This document shows, piece after piece, positions 1 through 12,081 of a DNA stretch of 64,000 nucleotides. The notes beneath the pieces are model-generated. The model worked only from the letters and a program-made list of their open reading frames with translations, was not told the DNA's origin and made no database searches. The DNA lies in the NCBI GenBank assembly GCA_902729315.2, contig LR746273.1, forward strand, positions 625,001 through 689,000. The letters are read 5' to 3'. The position numbers and the translations under genes are program-made. Each line of letters opens with the position of its first letter. Position 1 is the stretch's first letter. This DNA is from Spirodela intermedia. Lineage: Eukaryota > Streptophyta > Magnoliopsida > Alismatales > Araceae.

Positions 1-592
1 TGCTTAACCACTAACATATGCTACGAAATATATACATATACCTAAAATAATTACAAATGATATGAATTTTACACTATTTACAAATATTTTCTAATCAACT
101 TTCAGTCATTGATGTGATAGTTAATAATTTGACTTTAACCCATTACTATACAATGCAAAAGAACACTAGACACACATAATTTATATCCTATTTTATATGG
201 ATAGCATGGTAGGAGTCAAACCACATCTAATTGATGCATGTTGACTCTCCCAATAACAATTCTTGTAGTAGACTACTATTTTTTCAGTCATTATTTCAAA
301 AAAACTTCAAGGGTATGATATCATCCCACCTCCTCTTGGACTATGTGCCAATGCATCCTATCTTTTTGAAGTGTCTAATCCTAAGAGCTTCCCACAATCA
401 CTTTCCTATTTCACAGGTCTATCTAATTACACCACTACTTCAAGTTATAGTATATGCATTGCATGTATCTTGTCTCCATGTATTCTCATTGTTTGATTGG
501 CTTATCTCCATGATTTTTGCAATACTTGGTGTTGGAATGATAGGCCCCCATTATGCAATCTTATCTTTTCTATCATGCCACCTTATTTTTTT
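1..592. other. AT-rich flank with no supported gene
   Basis: This is AT-rich DNA. A 136-codon open frame at 231-641 has no recognisable domain, is rich in hydrophobic and histidine residues, and looks like chance reading of AT-rich sequence. I see nothing else in it. It ends where the 57-bp flanking repeat starts. Confidence 0.5.
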
Positions 593-650
593 TGTTACCC
601 CACTATCCTTATTATGTATTGAGTATACTAAAGCACAATAAAATAATGAT
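593..650 (+). repeat. Left copy of a ~57-bp direct repeat flanking two LTRs
   Basis: The stretch starting TGTTACCCCACTATCC matches 3591-3647 (TGTTACCCACTATTCC...) almost throughout and ends in AATAATGAT in both places. The left copy abuts the minus-strand LTR and the right copy abuts the end of the plus-strand LTR. The pair therefore brackets the LTRs like an unusually long target duplication. Confidence 0.7.
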
Positions 651-651
651 G

Positions 652-2173
652 TGACATAATTTTTGTATAATAACTCACATAAATTTAAAATTTATAAAAC
701 TAGAAAATATTATTTTTTATTTTTATCAATATTTTAGAAAAAATAAATCGATTCTAATTCGATAAAAGGTTTAAAAATAGTGAAAAAACTTTAGTTTGAT
801 CACAAGGATGTAAGATAATATTTAATAATCTTTTAGAATTTTTCTCAAAGAATGTGACTTTTTATGATTTTTAGATTAAATGATGAATATAAATATATTT
901 AAAAAAAAATTAAAAATAAGAAATTTAAGTACCAATATTAGAATGACATCAATGCCCTAATATGACGTCATCATTAGACATGTCTACGATGTGATATTTT
1001 GATCATTAAAATTTTGCGTGTTCTAGAAGATTATCATAGATGTCTATGACCTTAAAAGCACATCTTAGATATAGATGACATGGACAATATCTAAATCTCA
1101 TTATAAAGTCTATTAATTGATGAAATAAGTTGAAGAATCATCTTCAACAGTTATCACCCAATGAAGTAGAAAAATAGTAACTTTTGGATCTCCAACAACT
1201 GTCATCCAATAGAGATAAATTAAATGGAGGTAAAATGTGTCTTAGGGAGTTTCATCCTCATGTCTTTATAACAAGAGGAGGCTCTTCATTGTATCTAGTA
1301 TGCTCTCAAGAGGTGGCGACTCATCTCTTAGTGAATCATTTTATTCTTGACAATGACTTATTTGTTAATTAATCAAAGATGATTTACTAAATAGATTTAT
1401 AATCTTTTTATCTAGAATCATTTGATAATGGATAAGGATGCTTTGCGAGTCATATTAGCGACATTTTATTTGATGATTGAGTAATTCTTATTGTTTAACT
1501 ATTGACCAATGCTCAATAAAAAAATCATAATTTAATCAGATAAAAATAAGAGTTTTGGCTCTAGTGAAATTAGAACCTTTGTTGGTTATCTCCTTATGTG
1601 AGAGATAGGTAATCAATCACACTCATACTCTTACCTTGTGACATCATGGAGGGGCTTCCTTCTCATAGATCAGAGGCATTATAAATATAAAAATACATAC
1701 TAGTGTAGGTTTCGGCCCACATCAATTATGTTTTTATTTTTGAGACATATATAGCAATACTTGTTTCTTTCATCAATATCGTACTCTCACATGTGTATGA
1801 CTATTCTTTGCCTCGTGCCCAATTGGCCACTAGTGATGTACATATTTCCCACCAACTATTCCTTAGTCACTTGACTCCTCATGGCTCTACTTTATTGTGC
1901 TTCTAACCCACTTGTGGGCCCAACTAGCTGGTAGGTCCCCCCCTTTTTATATATATAATTTTTAATTAGTCTATTTGTCTTCATTTTATTTTAAAAATAT
2001 GATTATAAAAATTATATAAATTTACATAAAATCACATAATTAGCCAAAAACTCACATTAATTAACTAAAAACTATTATTGATAATTTATATAAATATAAG
2101 TTTATTTATCACGAGTTAAGATTTAAAATGTATAATTAATTAATTATTAACTCATGATAATGAAGACTTATTT
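652..2173 (-). mobile_element. Athila-like Ty3/gypsy LTR, reverse orientation
   Basis: This is the reverse complement of the LTR family seen eight or more times here. The right edge (2150-2173) reads as the inverse of the family start TGATAAGTCTTCATTATCATG. The left edge is the inverse of the family end, with the conserved TTTATAAATTTTAAATTTATG block near 680-705. The sequence is CpG-poor and diverged, so it is old. No internal region adjoins it, so it is a solo LTR or a recombination product. The short frame at 1184-1372 is a chance reading of LTR sequence that recurs in other copies (for example 51403-51762). Confidence 0.75.
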
Positions 2174-2215
2174 GACGTATGACTAAATCAGGCTCATAAG
2201 TTTTTAAAAGGTTTT

Positions 2216-3590
2216 CAATAATTTGAATACCTAAAATATCCTTTATTTATTAGAAAGAGATACCCCTATGATGTCACTTTATAGAGGTATTTATATAATT
2301 ATTTCACTCTCTCTTTTGCTAGTCAACGAATTAAATCCCGTTAGAGCCAAAACTCATATTTTTATCTAATTAAATTATGATTTTTCTATAATGTGTTGAT
2401 CAATGATTAAATCATCAAAATCACTCAATCATCGATGAAAATCTCATCAACGTGATTCACAAAGCATTATTATCCTAAATCATTGAATGATTCTAGATAA
2501 AAAAATCAAAAATCTATAAAGTAAAGTATCTTTAATTGATTGACAAATAAGTTGTCATTCAGAAGAAGACAATTTTCAAGAAGATGAGTCATGACAGCAT
2601 ACCAAATGTAATGAAAAGTCTCCTCTTACAATGAAAATATGAGGATGAAGCTTCTTAAGACACTCCACGTCCACCCGACTTATCTTCATTGGGTGACAAT
2701 TATCTAGATCCACAAAATTATCATTTTTCTATTTTATTGAGTGACAGCTGTCATAAATGATTCATTGATCCACTACATCGATTTATAGACTTTGCAAGAA
2801 GATCTAAAAATTTTCTATGTCATTTATATTCAAGGAGATCCTTTGAAGCTATAGACACATTGCATGATAGTCTCCCTCGAATGCTCAGTATTTTGATGCA
2901 TCACCATCACGACATTAGAACTCTATTTTAACTTTTTTAGTTAATTTAAATTTCTAGATTTTGAAAAGAGATATAGAGAATGTCTAAGTCATCAATGTCT
3001 AAATAGAGTTTTTTAGGTCATGGATATCACTTGATAATCCTCTCGAACACATAAAATTCTAATGATCATTGTCGCGAGATTGAAACTTTGTCTTTCTTAT
3101 TTTAAACTTATTTTTTACTTAATTTAGTGATATTTTACGTGATTTCAAGTTTTGAAACCTTCTTCATTCAATTACGAATTTTCCAGATTTATAGATCTTA
3201 ATTTGATTAATTAATTCATCTATAATCACTTATTAAGAATTGTTCGGTAAAACTTTTTTCATGCAAGAATCACCTTCATCAAGGTGCTGATGTCGTCATG
3301 ATGTCTGCACCCTTAATCTCCCTTTTTTTTGAATTTTTAGATATATTTTATATTCATTATTTAGTCTAAAAATCATAAAACGTCATATTCTTTTGAGAAA
3401 ATAATGAAATATTATCAAATATTATCTTATTTCTCTATGATCAATCTAAATTTTTTTCATTATTTTTAAAGTTTTTATCATATTATAATTGAATTATTTT
3501 TTCTAACATATTTTTAAAAATCTAAAAATTAATATTATCTAGTTTTATAAATTTTAAATTTATGTGATTTATTATACAATAACCCAGTCA
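2216..3590 (+). mobile_element. Athila-like LTR, plus strand, 5'-truncated
   Basis: It matches the central and 3' parts of the LTR at 10336-12081, including the block 2216-2330 (parallel to 10840-10955), the AGAGCCAAAACTC motif and the terminal TTTATGTGATTTATTATACAA. The TGATAAG start is missing. A segment of about 200 bp near 2800-3100 is duplicated (the GATCT...CTTTGAAGC portion appears twice in degraded form). It forms an inverted pair with the LTR at 652-2173. Confidence 0.7.
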
Positions 3591-3647
3591 TGTTACCCAC
3601 TATTCCTATTATGTATTGAATGACTTAAGACACATTAGAATAATGAT
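3591..3647 (+). repeat. Right copy of the ~57-bp flanking direct repeat
   Basis: This is the partner of 593-650. It starts directly after the last bases (AGTCA) of the plus-strand LTR. Confidence 0.7.
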
Positions 3648-4902
3648 TGCATCTTTCTCTATTGATAGTGATTGTCTTGATTTAAAGGTTAAATATATTG
3701 TCATGATACAATCAAATCCATGCATATAATATTTATAAAATCTCACTCTTCAATTTAGGATGAGTAAGGGTTGATCTTGATATAGTATAGATAATGAGAG
3801 TAAGAATTTTACTTATTTTATTTCTTATATATATATAGATATATTTGAGATTGTGGAGGACAAAATTAAATCTAAAAAAGGTGAAGATGGAAAATAAAAA
3901 GCATGGCAAAAGAGAGAGAATGAATTTAACATAATTGAATGATATAATAAATGATAAAATTAGTTTAAATTAAGAGTTAATCTATCCATGGAGAATATTA
4001 CAAAGATGCTTTAGATCTAGATCTTGCACAAACCTCATTATATGTTAGTTCTAGGCCGAGTGGTGCTTGATTCATAATGATCTTGATATGCTTTTAGTTT
4101 CTTCTCCATGATAATCTTAGATATGAGAATGTTATTGACCAGGCCTTGATTTTTCACCTTTTTCTTTTGGCTAGTCACTATTAGAGAAAGAGCTAAAAAG
4201 TCTCCTCTAAGAAGGAGGTAAGAGGCCTTCCTCTAGAGAATTAAGTGCCTCGAATAGATAGTTATGATTAATAACTGAATCTCTTAATAGACAGCTCAGA
4301 TTCTTTCATGAGGGCAACACTCTAATCCTCCTCTTAGTCTCATCTTAATGCGCCTTAAGATGGGCAACCTAGATCTCATCTCTTGATAGCTTTCTTTCAT
4401 CCAAATGGGCTAAGTCGATGTCATGTCTCAATAAGACAGACTTTTTCTTGGGTTGAAAACTTGAGCTTCTTCTATTACTTCCAACTCATAATAAAAGCTC
4501 ATCTAAGTCTTTGTTATCAAATAATTATCAAGAAATGTGAGAGAATCACCACTTGACTTTTATTCAAGTGGGGTTAGTCTCATAATATCAACACAAAAAG
4601 TAGAATATATGTATAAAGATGAGTTGGTAACACATATAATTATATTCTCTACCTACTAATTAGCATCTAATTATAAGATATTAGTGTGTAAATATAAGTA
4701 CTAATTTATAATTATTAGATAATTCTCTTCTCCTCCTTATTTACCACAATAGTTCTCTTTTATTCCTCATCTTCCATAGTAACATGACATCATAGCCTTT
4801 ATTCTACAAATGTCATCATCTTGAATCAAGTTTCCTCTTGAATTTCACTCTCTAGTCCAAACAATGTCTCTCTCCACTTTGTTTGAAAAGGAGCACGGTG
4901 GC
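3648..4902. other. AT-rich intergenic DNA, no feature
   Basis: No open frame with a recognisable domain and no LTR similarity was seen. Similarity to the Athila LTR family resumes at about 4903. The 95-codon frame at 4864-5151 lies mostly in LTR sequence and is not a gene. Confidence 0.5.
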
Positions 4903-5544
4903 AGAAGATCTAGAGATTGCCCACGTCGTCTTTGTCCAAGGAGAGCCTTCGAGGCTATGGACACTGCACGACGATCCTCCCGAACACTCAAGATTCTGGT
5001 GCATCACCGACGCATCGCCGTCGCGATGCCGAAACTCTGTTCTCCTACTTTCAATTTAATTTACACTTCATTTAGTGATACTTTGTGTGATTTTAATTTA
5101 CCAAACTATGCTTCGTTCAATTACGATTCTTCCGACTTTTATAGCTCTTAATTTGATTAATTAAGTCATCTGTAATCGCTTACGTAAGAATTGCCGGGCG
5201 GAACTCTGTTTCCGCCTGATTCGCGTTCGCCGGGCGCTGACATCATCCTGACATTTGCACCCTTATTTCCTTTTTTTGTGAATTTTAAATATATCTCCTT
5301 TTTATTTCCTAGTATAAAATTTGTAAGAAAATTGTATTCATTGAGAAAAATTCTGAATAATTACCAGATATTATATTACATCCCTGTGATCGACTTGGAA
5401 AATTACTGCTATTTTTGGAATTTTTATTGAATTATAATTGACATATTTATTTAGAAATACTTCTAAATATCCAAAAATTCGTATTTTCTAGTTTTATAAA
5501 TTTTATATTTACGTGATTTAATATACAACGACTGAGTCACGTCA
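4903..5544 (+). mobile_element. 3' part of a younger Athila LTR inserted in an older LTR
   Basis: It runs from AGAAGATCTAGAGATTGCC to the LTR end CTGAGTCACGTCA. It keeps many CpG sites (for example CCGGGCGGAA and CGCGTTCGCCGGGCG), unlike the adjacent copy, so it is younger. It is followed by ACAAT and then by an older LTR resuming mid-sequence. This matches the arrangement at 57384, where ACGAT is a proven 5-bp target duplication. Its own 5' half is not present. Confidence 0.75.
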
Positions 5545-6116
5545 ACAATCATCCTAAATGCTTATAATTTTGGTACATCGTTGATGCATTGCTATCGCGA
5601 CACTGAAACTTTATTTTCCTACTTTTGACTTAATTTTTACTTCATTTAGTGATAATTTGTGTGATTTAAATCTACCAAACTATTCATCATTCAATGATGA
5701 TTCTTTTGGCTTTTACAGATCTTAATTTGAACAATTAAATTGTTTGTAATTACTCATGTAAGAATCACCTAGTGAAACTCTATTATTGTCTGATTCACAT
5801 TCATTGGGTGCTGACATCATCTTGACATCTACACCCTTATTTCTTTCTTTCACAAATTTTAAATATATTTTTTTTTATTTCTTAATATATAATTTATAAA
5901 AAGTTGTATTCTTCAAAAATAAATTTAAAAACTTACTTGATATTATATTAGATTCATGTGATTGACTTAGAAAATTTATACTCTTTATGAAACTTTTATT
6001 GAATTATAATTGATATATTTTTTCAGAAATACTTCTAAATATCTAAAAATTACTATTTTCTAGTTTTATAAATTTTAAATTTATGTGATTTAGTATACAA
6101 TGACTAAGTCATGTTA
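5545..6116 (+). mobile_element. 3' part of the 5' LTR of the left Athila element
   Basis: This is the second, more decayed copy of the LTR 3' half. It starts at the point corresponding to ACGAT/CCTCC inside the LTR and ends at GTCATGTTA, just before the primer binding site. It carries the variant CCTAAATGCT, which is related to the 3' LTR at 10336-12081 (TCTAAATACT). That supports the two being the LTRs of one element. Confidence 0.75.
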
Positions 6117-6121
6117 AATTT

Positions 6122-6140
6122 TGGCGTTGTTGCTAGAGAT
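6122..6140 (+). promoter_or_regulatory. Decayed tRNA-Asp-type primer binding site
   Basis: TGGCGTTGTTGCTAGAGAT begins five bases after the LTR end. The standard Athila primer site is TGGCGCCGTTGCCGGGGAT, complementary to the 3' end of tRNA-Asp. The five differences are all C-to-T or G-to-A, as expected from cytosine deamination. Confidence 0.75.
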
Positions 6141-6229
6141 GTATTACATAATATTTTGTATTTTTTTATTTCTCTCTTAAAGTATAAAAAAAAATAATTC
6201 TTATTTTTATTTTCTTCTTATAAAAAAAG

Positions 6230-7370
6230 ACAAAAAAAGAGCAAAGAGAAGCAAGGCAAAGACTGGAGCATATTGAAGGAGGGTAATAGTTATTAAACTT
6301 TTTTCTCAAATTTATTAATTTTTATGCATGGTAGAAGATTCTTGCATCTAAGGTTAGAAAATCCTTTGACTATTTATTCAAAACTAAAAATCCGAAAGAA
6401 AAGTTAATTTTGATGGATCTTGAAGGAAGTATAGGTCAAATTGAGAATAATCCTATGGCCATGAAAATTCATTATATTTTTCATTTATATCAATGAGCAT
6501 CTAATATTAGAGTCTCATTAGCACCCATTGTTAATTTCGAAATAAATCTATGAATTTTCCAAATACTCCCTAATTTTCATGAATTATTTTTAAAGGAACC
6601 CTATCAGCCGTTAAAAAAATTTCAAATGGTCTGTGATTTAATAATCTCTCTCAAATTTTGCTGAAAATTATTAAGATGAAATTATTTCCTCATACACTTA
6701 GAGATAAGGTTAGTTATTAGCTATCCACATTAGATAGATAATTAATTAATTGAAAAGACATAGAACATGCCTTTCTTTGAAAATTTTATTTCTTAAGAAA
6801 AATTTAAAATATGAAAAAATATATATGAAGTTTTCCTCAAAGGCTAGGAGAAACTTTGCATAAGACATGGGAAAAATTTAAAGATTTACTTAAAAAGTAT
6901 CATCATCATGTTATACCCAGGTGGTGGCTCAATAGAATTATTTATGATGGATTATTAGAATAATATAAAAATATGATTGATTTTATATGTAGATGAGCTT
7001 TTATAGAGAAAACCCCTAATGAGATTTACAGGTTTTATGAGAATTTATTTGAAAATTCTAGAGAAGAAATTATGAATTACATTATGATGATGATTCTAGT
7101 TTAAGAAATAAAGTTAATTAGATTAATTAAATATTAGAAATTTTAAATTTACTTATTGACAATATTAGAAAGCCTTCTAACTTTCAATTTCGTGCATATA
7201 GTACATGTCCTATGTATGGTGAAAATGATCATTTCGAATTTCAATATTATAATCAATCATTTCAACCTAGGCAAGAGTAAGTGCAAGTACCCTACGATTT
7301 TAGAAAAAATAAGAAACATTTGTCTAATTCTTATAATCTTAATTGGGGCAATAATTTTTCATAGAGAGAC
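6230..7370 (+). pseudogene. Degenerate Athila-type gag
   Basis: Frame-shifting translation gives the succession expected of Athila/Tat capsid proteins: a segment near 6690-6790 resembling FPHTLRDK followed by a tryptophan-rich helix; LGETLHKTWEKFKDLLKKY near 6849-6905; and then a PRWWLNRIIYDGL-like segment near 6916-6955. Stops and frameshifts interrupt the gene throughout, so no full Gag is encoded. The shadow frame at 7156-7374 falls here. It is the first coding region after the primer site, as in autonomous members of the family. No zinc knuckle could be recognised. Confidence 0.65.
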
Positions 7371-7379
7371 ATAGATAAT

Positions 7380-8790
7380 ATTCAAAATTCAAAAGCACTT
7401 AGACTCAATTTAAATTTTGAATTTCGTCTCAAATAGGAACACAAATTTTAGAAAAATCAGCCCTCTCAAATTCAACCTGATCTTATGGATATGACATAGA
7501 AAATGAGTCAAATAATGTAGAAAATAATGAAAACAATGATGTTACAGAAAAAATAATTTATAGAAACTTTTGAGAATAAGAGAGAAGAGGGACAACCACC
7601 TAGTGAGCCCATAGAAAATTCAAGAAACTATCCAACAATAGGATTTCAACAAGGAGAGTCTAGCTAGAAAAATTTAGAAAAAAGTACACAAAATAAAAAT
7701 GTTAAGACATTAAATATATTGAGTCAGAATAATTTACCTGATCCTTATTCCTAATTATAAGAGGAAATAGATGAGCCATTAGAAGTAAATGAGAATACTA
7801 AGACTGAAAATATAGTGACAGAAATTTTGAATAAGATCATTTATTACTTACAATTGATAAATGAATATAGTAAGGATGATGAGGAGAAAGAGCTCTTAGA
7901 TGAAGAAACATCAACTGATCATGGAAAAATCATCCAAATTTTAGTAGAAAGGAATAAGGAAAAAAATGAAAAAAAAATTATTTCAAGTAAGGAAAAATCA
8001 GTTGATTTGAGAGATGTAGGAGATAAAATTAATAAATCTAATCATGATTTTACAACTATAGATGTTGATAGTGAGGATGATGATGCATATCGTATACTGA
8101 AATTAGAAGACAATTCTTGAGAAGATGAAGAATTTGATGAGTTGAGAAATGAAATATTAGAAAAAGAATTGATTCAACTAATAGGTAGAAATGAAAATAA
8201 TGAATATGAATATAAAGATAACTTTGTAAGAGAAAATTTGACTTTTAATGAATTCAGTAGATCTAAGAAAACTAGACAATTCTTTTATCCTTCAAAACCC
8301 ACAGCCCATTAGAATTATGTTTAAGCTTGAAATATTTCACTCCTCACAAATTGAATAAATATGTAGGGAAGATAAAATAGAGTAGGAGAAGATGATTTAG
8401 ATAAAAGAATACATTAAGAAATGAGTGTGGAAGAATTAGAGATATCATTTTAGATGAAAAAAATTTAGATTGGGTAAGAGCTAATTTGAAAATTATATAG
8501 TCGGATCACATTTTATGATGCACTAATAGAAAGTATTTACTATTGAATGAGAGCCTTATAAAACAAGATAAAAATGAAGAGAGGTTCTTTTAAAAATGAA
8601 AATATTATTTTTAGAAATTTTTTGTTAATTTCCATTTTGTTCTGGCTGAAAGTATCTCAAAGTATATATATGAAGCACACGAATTTATGCTAAACCTGAA
8701 AAGAAATATCATAAAACTTACCTTAAGATACAAATATATTTTGATCACCATAGATCATTTTTATGATCTAAGAGTTGTCTAGCTGAAGAT
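7380..8790 (+). pseudogene. Uncharacterised reading frame downstream of gag in the pol-less Athila element
   Basis: After gag there is no protease, RT, RNase H or integrase. Instead an acidic, Asp/Glu/Lys/Asn-rich frame can be followed with a few stops, including one clean stretch of 101 codons at 7815-8120. A more conserved-looking basic and aromatic part runs to about 8770 and ends KKYHKTYLKIQIYFDHHRS. I do not recognise a domain. A separate protein carried by a non-autonomous derivative is plausible. A degraded extension of gag is the alternative. The 3' untranslated region shared with the pol-bearing element at 61230 follows directly. Confidence 0.45.
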
Positions 8791-10335
8791 AATAAATTCA
8801 ATGCTGCATAAGAGGCAACCCATGGTTTTTATTGCATTCTATTTTTTTTCTAAGTTCATGACTTTCTTAAAATTTTGTAGTATTTTTTTTTGTATTTATT
8901 TTTTTCTTTTTCATTTTTTTTATTTCTCAAAAAAAAAGGAGGAGTGTAAGATGAAGTGAAAAATTAAAGACGAGGTTGAGGTGATGTCTTTCTGAGCTTT
9001 ATCATTTATGATAATATTTTTAGTGCTTAACTTTACATATAGGCATGCTTCACTTGAAAATTATATTTTCTGTATATTCTACTCTAATTTTCTATGTCAT
9101 TGAATACAATGTCATTTTTAAGTTGGGTGGTGAAGTATTAATTCTTAATTTATGCTGTAAGATGATTAAGAACATGTGTTTGCATTTATTTTCATGCTCA
9201 CTTAGAATAGCAACTAAAAAATTTGGAAACACTATAGCATATGTTTTCTAATTTTTTGTTAGAAATAGCAAAAAGTAATTTATAAATTGTCAAAAATAGT
9301 AGAGAAAAAATAGCCTAAATTTTGAAATTCTAGAGACCCTTTTCTCACAATTCAATCCCCTAGACATACATTTCTGAAATTCGAAATTATAGTCATAAGG
9401 AGGATAGTTTTGATTTATTTTTGACAAATTTATTGTTGTTGAAAATAGAAACATAATTGTGAGAACCATCTAATTTAAAAATTTCTTACATCTTATTGTA
9501 TGCACGAAAATTAAATCAATTAGATTGATTAATATCAAAAGATATTAGAAAGATTATTATTGAGTTAAAAGAATGATTTAGTAGTATGAAATGTTCAAAT
9601 ACTTTTTAGATACATGATAGATAACATAGATTTAATTTTACAAGTTTTCACTTCATGATCTTGATGGATAATATTTACTTGATGTGAAAATTTGATTGAT
9701 CATTTGAGTTTAATAGAGAATTTTATATCTTGATCTATAAGACTTATGAGGAGAAATCACTTATTTTGGAAAAAGAAATAAAGTAATGTGAAAAATCTAG
9801 AAATGAAGAGTACGTGTGAAGGGTGTGAGACATCATTATCATTGTCAAAAATCATCCATAGAAAAACACTTGCTACAAAATAAGTGGATAAAGTAAAAAC
9901 CCTAAAAATGAAGAGTACACATAGAGGGTGTGAGATATTATTCTTATTTTTGAAATTTATCTATAGGAAAAGATACTTGTCTACTATATATAAAAAAAAA
10001 AGAACTATAATATAAACTTTTAAAATCAAGTCATAGAAAAAGGGAAATGTAAGATCAATATTATTCTTGGATGAGTATTGATAATTGAAACATCTTGTGA
10101 ATTATATCTATGAGTGAATTAGTGATAAAAATGTGAATAGAAAAAGTGAAGTCTATTAGAGTGATTGACATTATTTTCAATACTTGGTATAAGAGTCCAA
10201 AATGTCTAGAGGTTCGTCATTTCTAATTGTATTATATATATATATATATATTAAAATATGATGTTTGAGATTTGTAAATTTTTATTTTCATGATTCTATT
10301 GCTAAGGGACTAGTAATGATTTAAGTTGGGGGGTG
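8791..10335 (+). mobile_element. Athila 3' untranslated region and polypurine tract
   Basis: This matches 61230-62823 from the segment containing GAGGCAACCCATGGTTTTTAT to the tract TTAAGTTGGGGGGTG just before the 3' LTR. Shared landmarks are GGAGGAGTGTAAGATGAAGTG, CACTTGAAAATTATATTTTC and repeated AAATGAAGAGTACACAT blocks. No coding potential is conserved between the two copies, so this looks like the long non-coding spacer typical of Athila elements. It also contains a (TA)n run near 10230-10250. Confidence 0.7.
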
Positions 10336-12081
10336 TGATAAGTCTTCATTATCATGAGTTAATAATTAATAAATAATATATAATATTTAGCCTTAAATCA
10401 TGATAAATAGACTTATATTTATGTTAAATTATGAAAAGTAGTTTTTAGTTGATTAATGTGATTTTTTAGTTAATTATGTAATTTTATATAAATTTATATA
10501 ATTTTTATAGTCCTATTTTTAAAATAAATAAAGAAAAATAAATTTAAAAAAATAGAAAAAGGGGGGACCCACCAGCCAATCGAGCCCATAAGTAAGTCGA
10601 AAGCATAGTCAGGGGGAGCCATGAGCAAAGGCTCAAGTGGCTATGGACTGATGGGGAACGTGTGCTACTCCCATTTCACGTCTCTAGTGGTCAATCGATT
10701 GTGGGGCAAAGAGTTGTCATACACGTAGGAGAAATAGACTCATTACTTACAAAGGTGATATTACTATATATTTGCTTAAAACTTTGGCGTACAATCGATG
10801 TGGGACTAAACTTACATCACATCTTCCCTAGAATGATTTCGTTTATTATAATACCTAAAATATCTCTTAATTATAACAATAATATACCCATGATGATGTC
10901 ACTTTATAAGGATAATAGAGTACTTATTTCAATCTCTCATGCAGATAGGCGACTAGTGTGGGTTTGAATCCTACTAGAGCCAAAACTCGTATTTTTATCT
11001 GATTAAATCACGACTTGCCTACAAATTGCCGGTAAAAGATTAAGTCGTTAGAATCACTCGATCATCGGTGAAAGTCTCGTCGATGAGATTCACGGAGCAT
11101 TCTTACTAAAATTGATGAACAATTCACAATAAAAAGATTATGAATCCATCGAGTAAAGCATCTCTAACTGATCGACAAACAAGTCATTGTCGAGAAGAGG
11201 ACGATCTACTAAGAGATGCGTTGCCACATCTTGAGAGTGTACTAGATGCAATGAGAGCCTCCTCTTGCTACACAAATTTGAGGATAAAGCTCCCTAACAC
11301 ATGCCCCACCTTTATCTAACTCTTCTCTATCAAGTGATAACCATCAGAGAGCCGCAAAATTATCATTTGTCTGCTCTATCGAGTGACAGTCGTCAAAGAC
11401 GATTCGATGACCCATTTCATTGATCTCTAGACTTTGCAAGAAGATCTAGAGATCGCCTACGTCATCATTATCCAAGGAGAGCCTTCGAGGCTGTAGACAA
11501 TATATGACAATCATTCTAAATACTTAGGATTCAAGTGTATCATCGATGCATCATTGTTGTGATATTAGAACTCTATTTTCTTACTTTCAACTTAATTTTT
11601 ACTTCATTTAATGATAATTTATGTGTTTTAAATCTACCAAACTATTCATCATTCAATGATGATTCTTCTAGCTTTTATAGATCTTAATTTGATCAATTAA
11701 ATCATCTACCATCACTTACATAAGAATCACCTAGTAAAACTCTATTTTTGCCCAATTCATATTCATCAAGTGCTGACATCATCTTGACATCCACACCCTT
11801 ATTTCTCTTTGTCACAAATTTTAAATATATTTTATTTTCATTTTTAATCTATAATTTATAAAAAAATCATATTTTTTGAAAAATAATTTTAAAAAATTAC
11901 TCGATAGTATATTACATCCTTGTGAACGATTTGAAATTTTTTTTATTATTTTTGGAATCTTTATTGAATTATAAGTGATATATTTGTTCAGAAATACTTC
12001 TAACTATTCAAAAATTAGTATTTTCTAGTTTTATAAATGTTAAATTTACATGATTTACTATACAACAACTAAGTCACATCA
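10336..12081 (+). mobile_element. 3' LTR of the left Athila element
   Basis: It begins TGATAAGTCTTCATTATCATG after the G-rich polypurine tract and ends AAGTCACATCA (about 1.75 kb). It contains a TATA-like TACTATATAT-type segment near 10760 and a decayed copy (GGGTTTGAATCC, near 10960) of the conserved GGTTCGAATCC motif. It is CpG-poor compared with the LTRs at 50-64 kb. The frame at 10662-10967 is LTR shadow, not a gene. Confidence 0.8.

Noticed and set aside
231-641. 136-codon open frame at the left end
   Set aside because: AT-rich, hydrophobic, no domain and no promoter signal; it overlaps the flanking repeat. Treated as chance.
652-3590. Terminal inverted repeats of a DNA transposon
   Set aside because: The two arms are complete or near-complete LTRs of a family seen elsewhere in direct orientation with polypurine tracts, so this is an inverted LTR pair.
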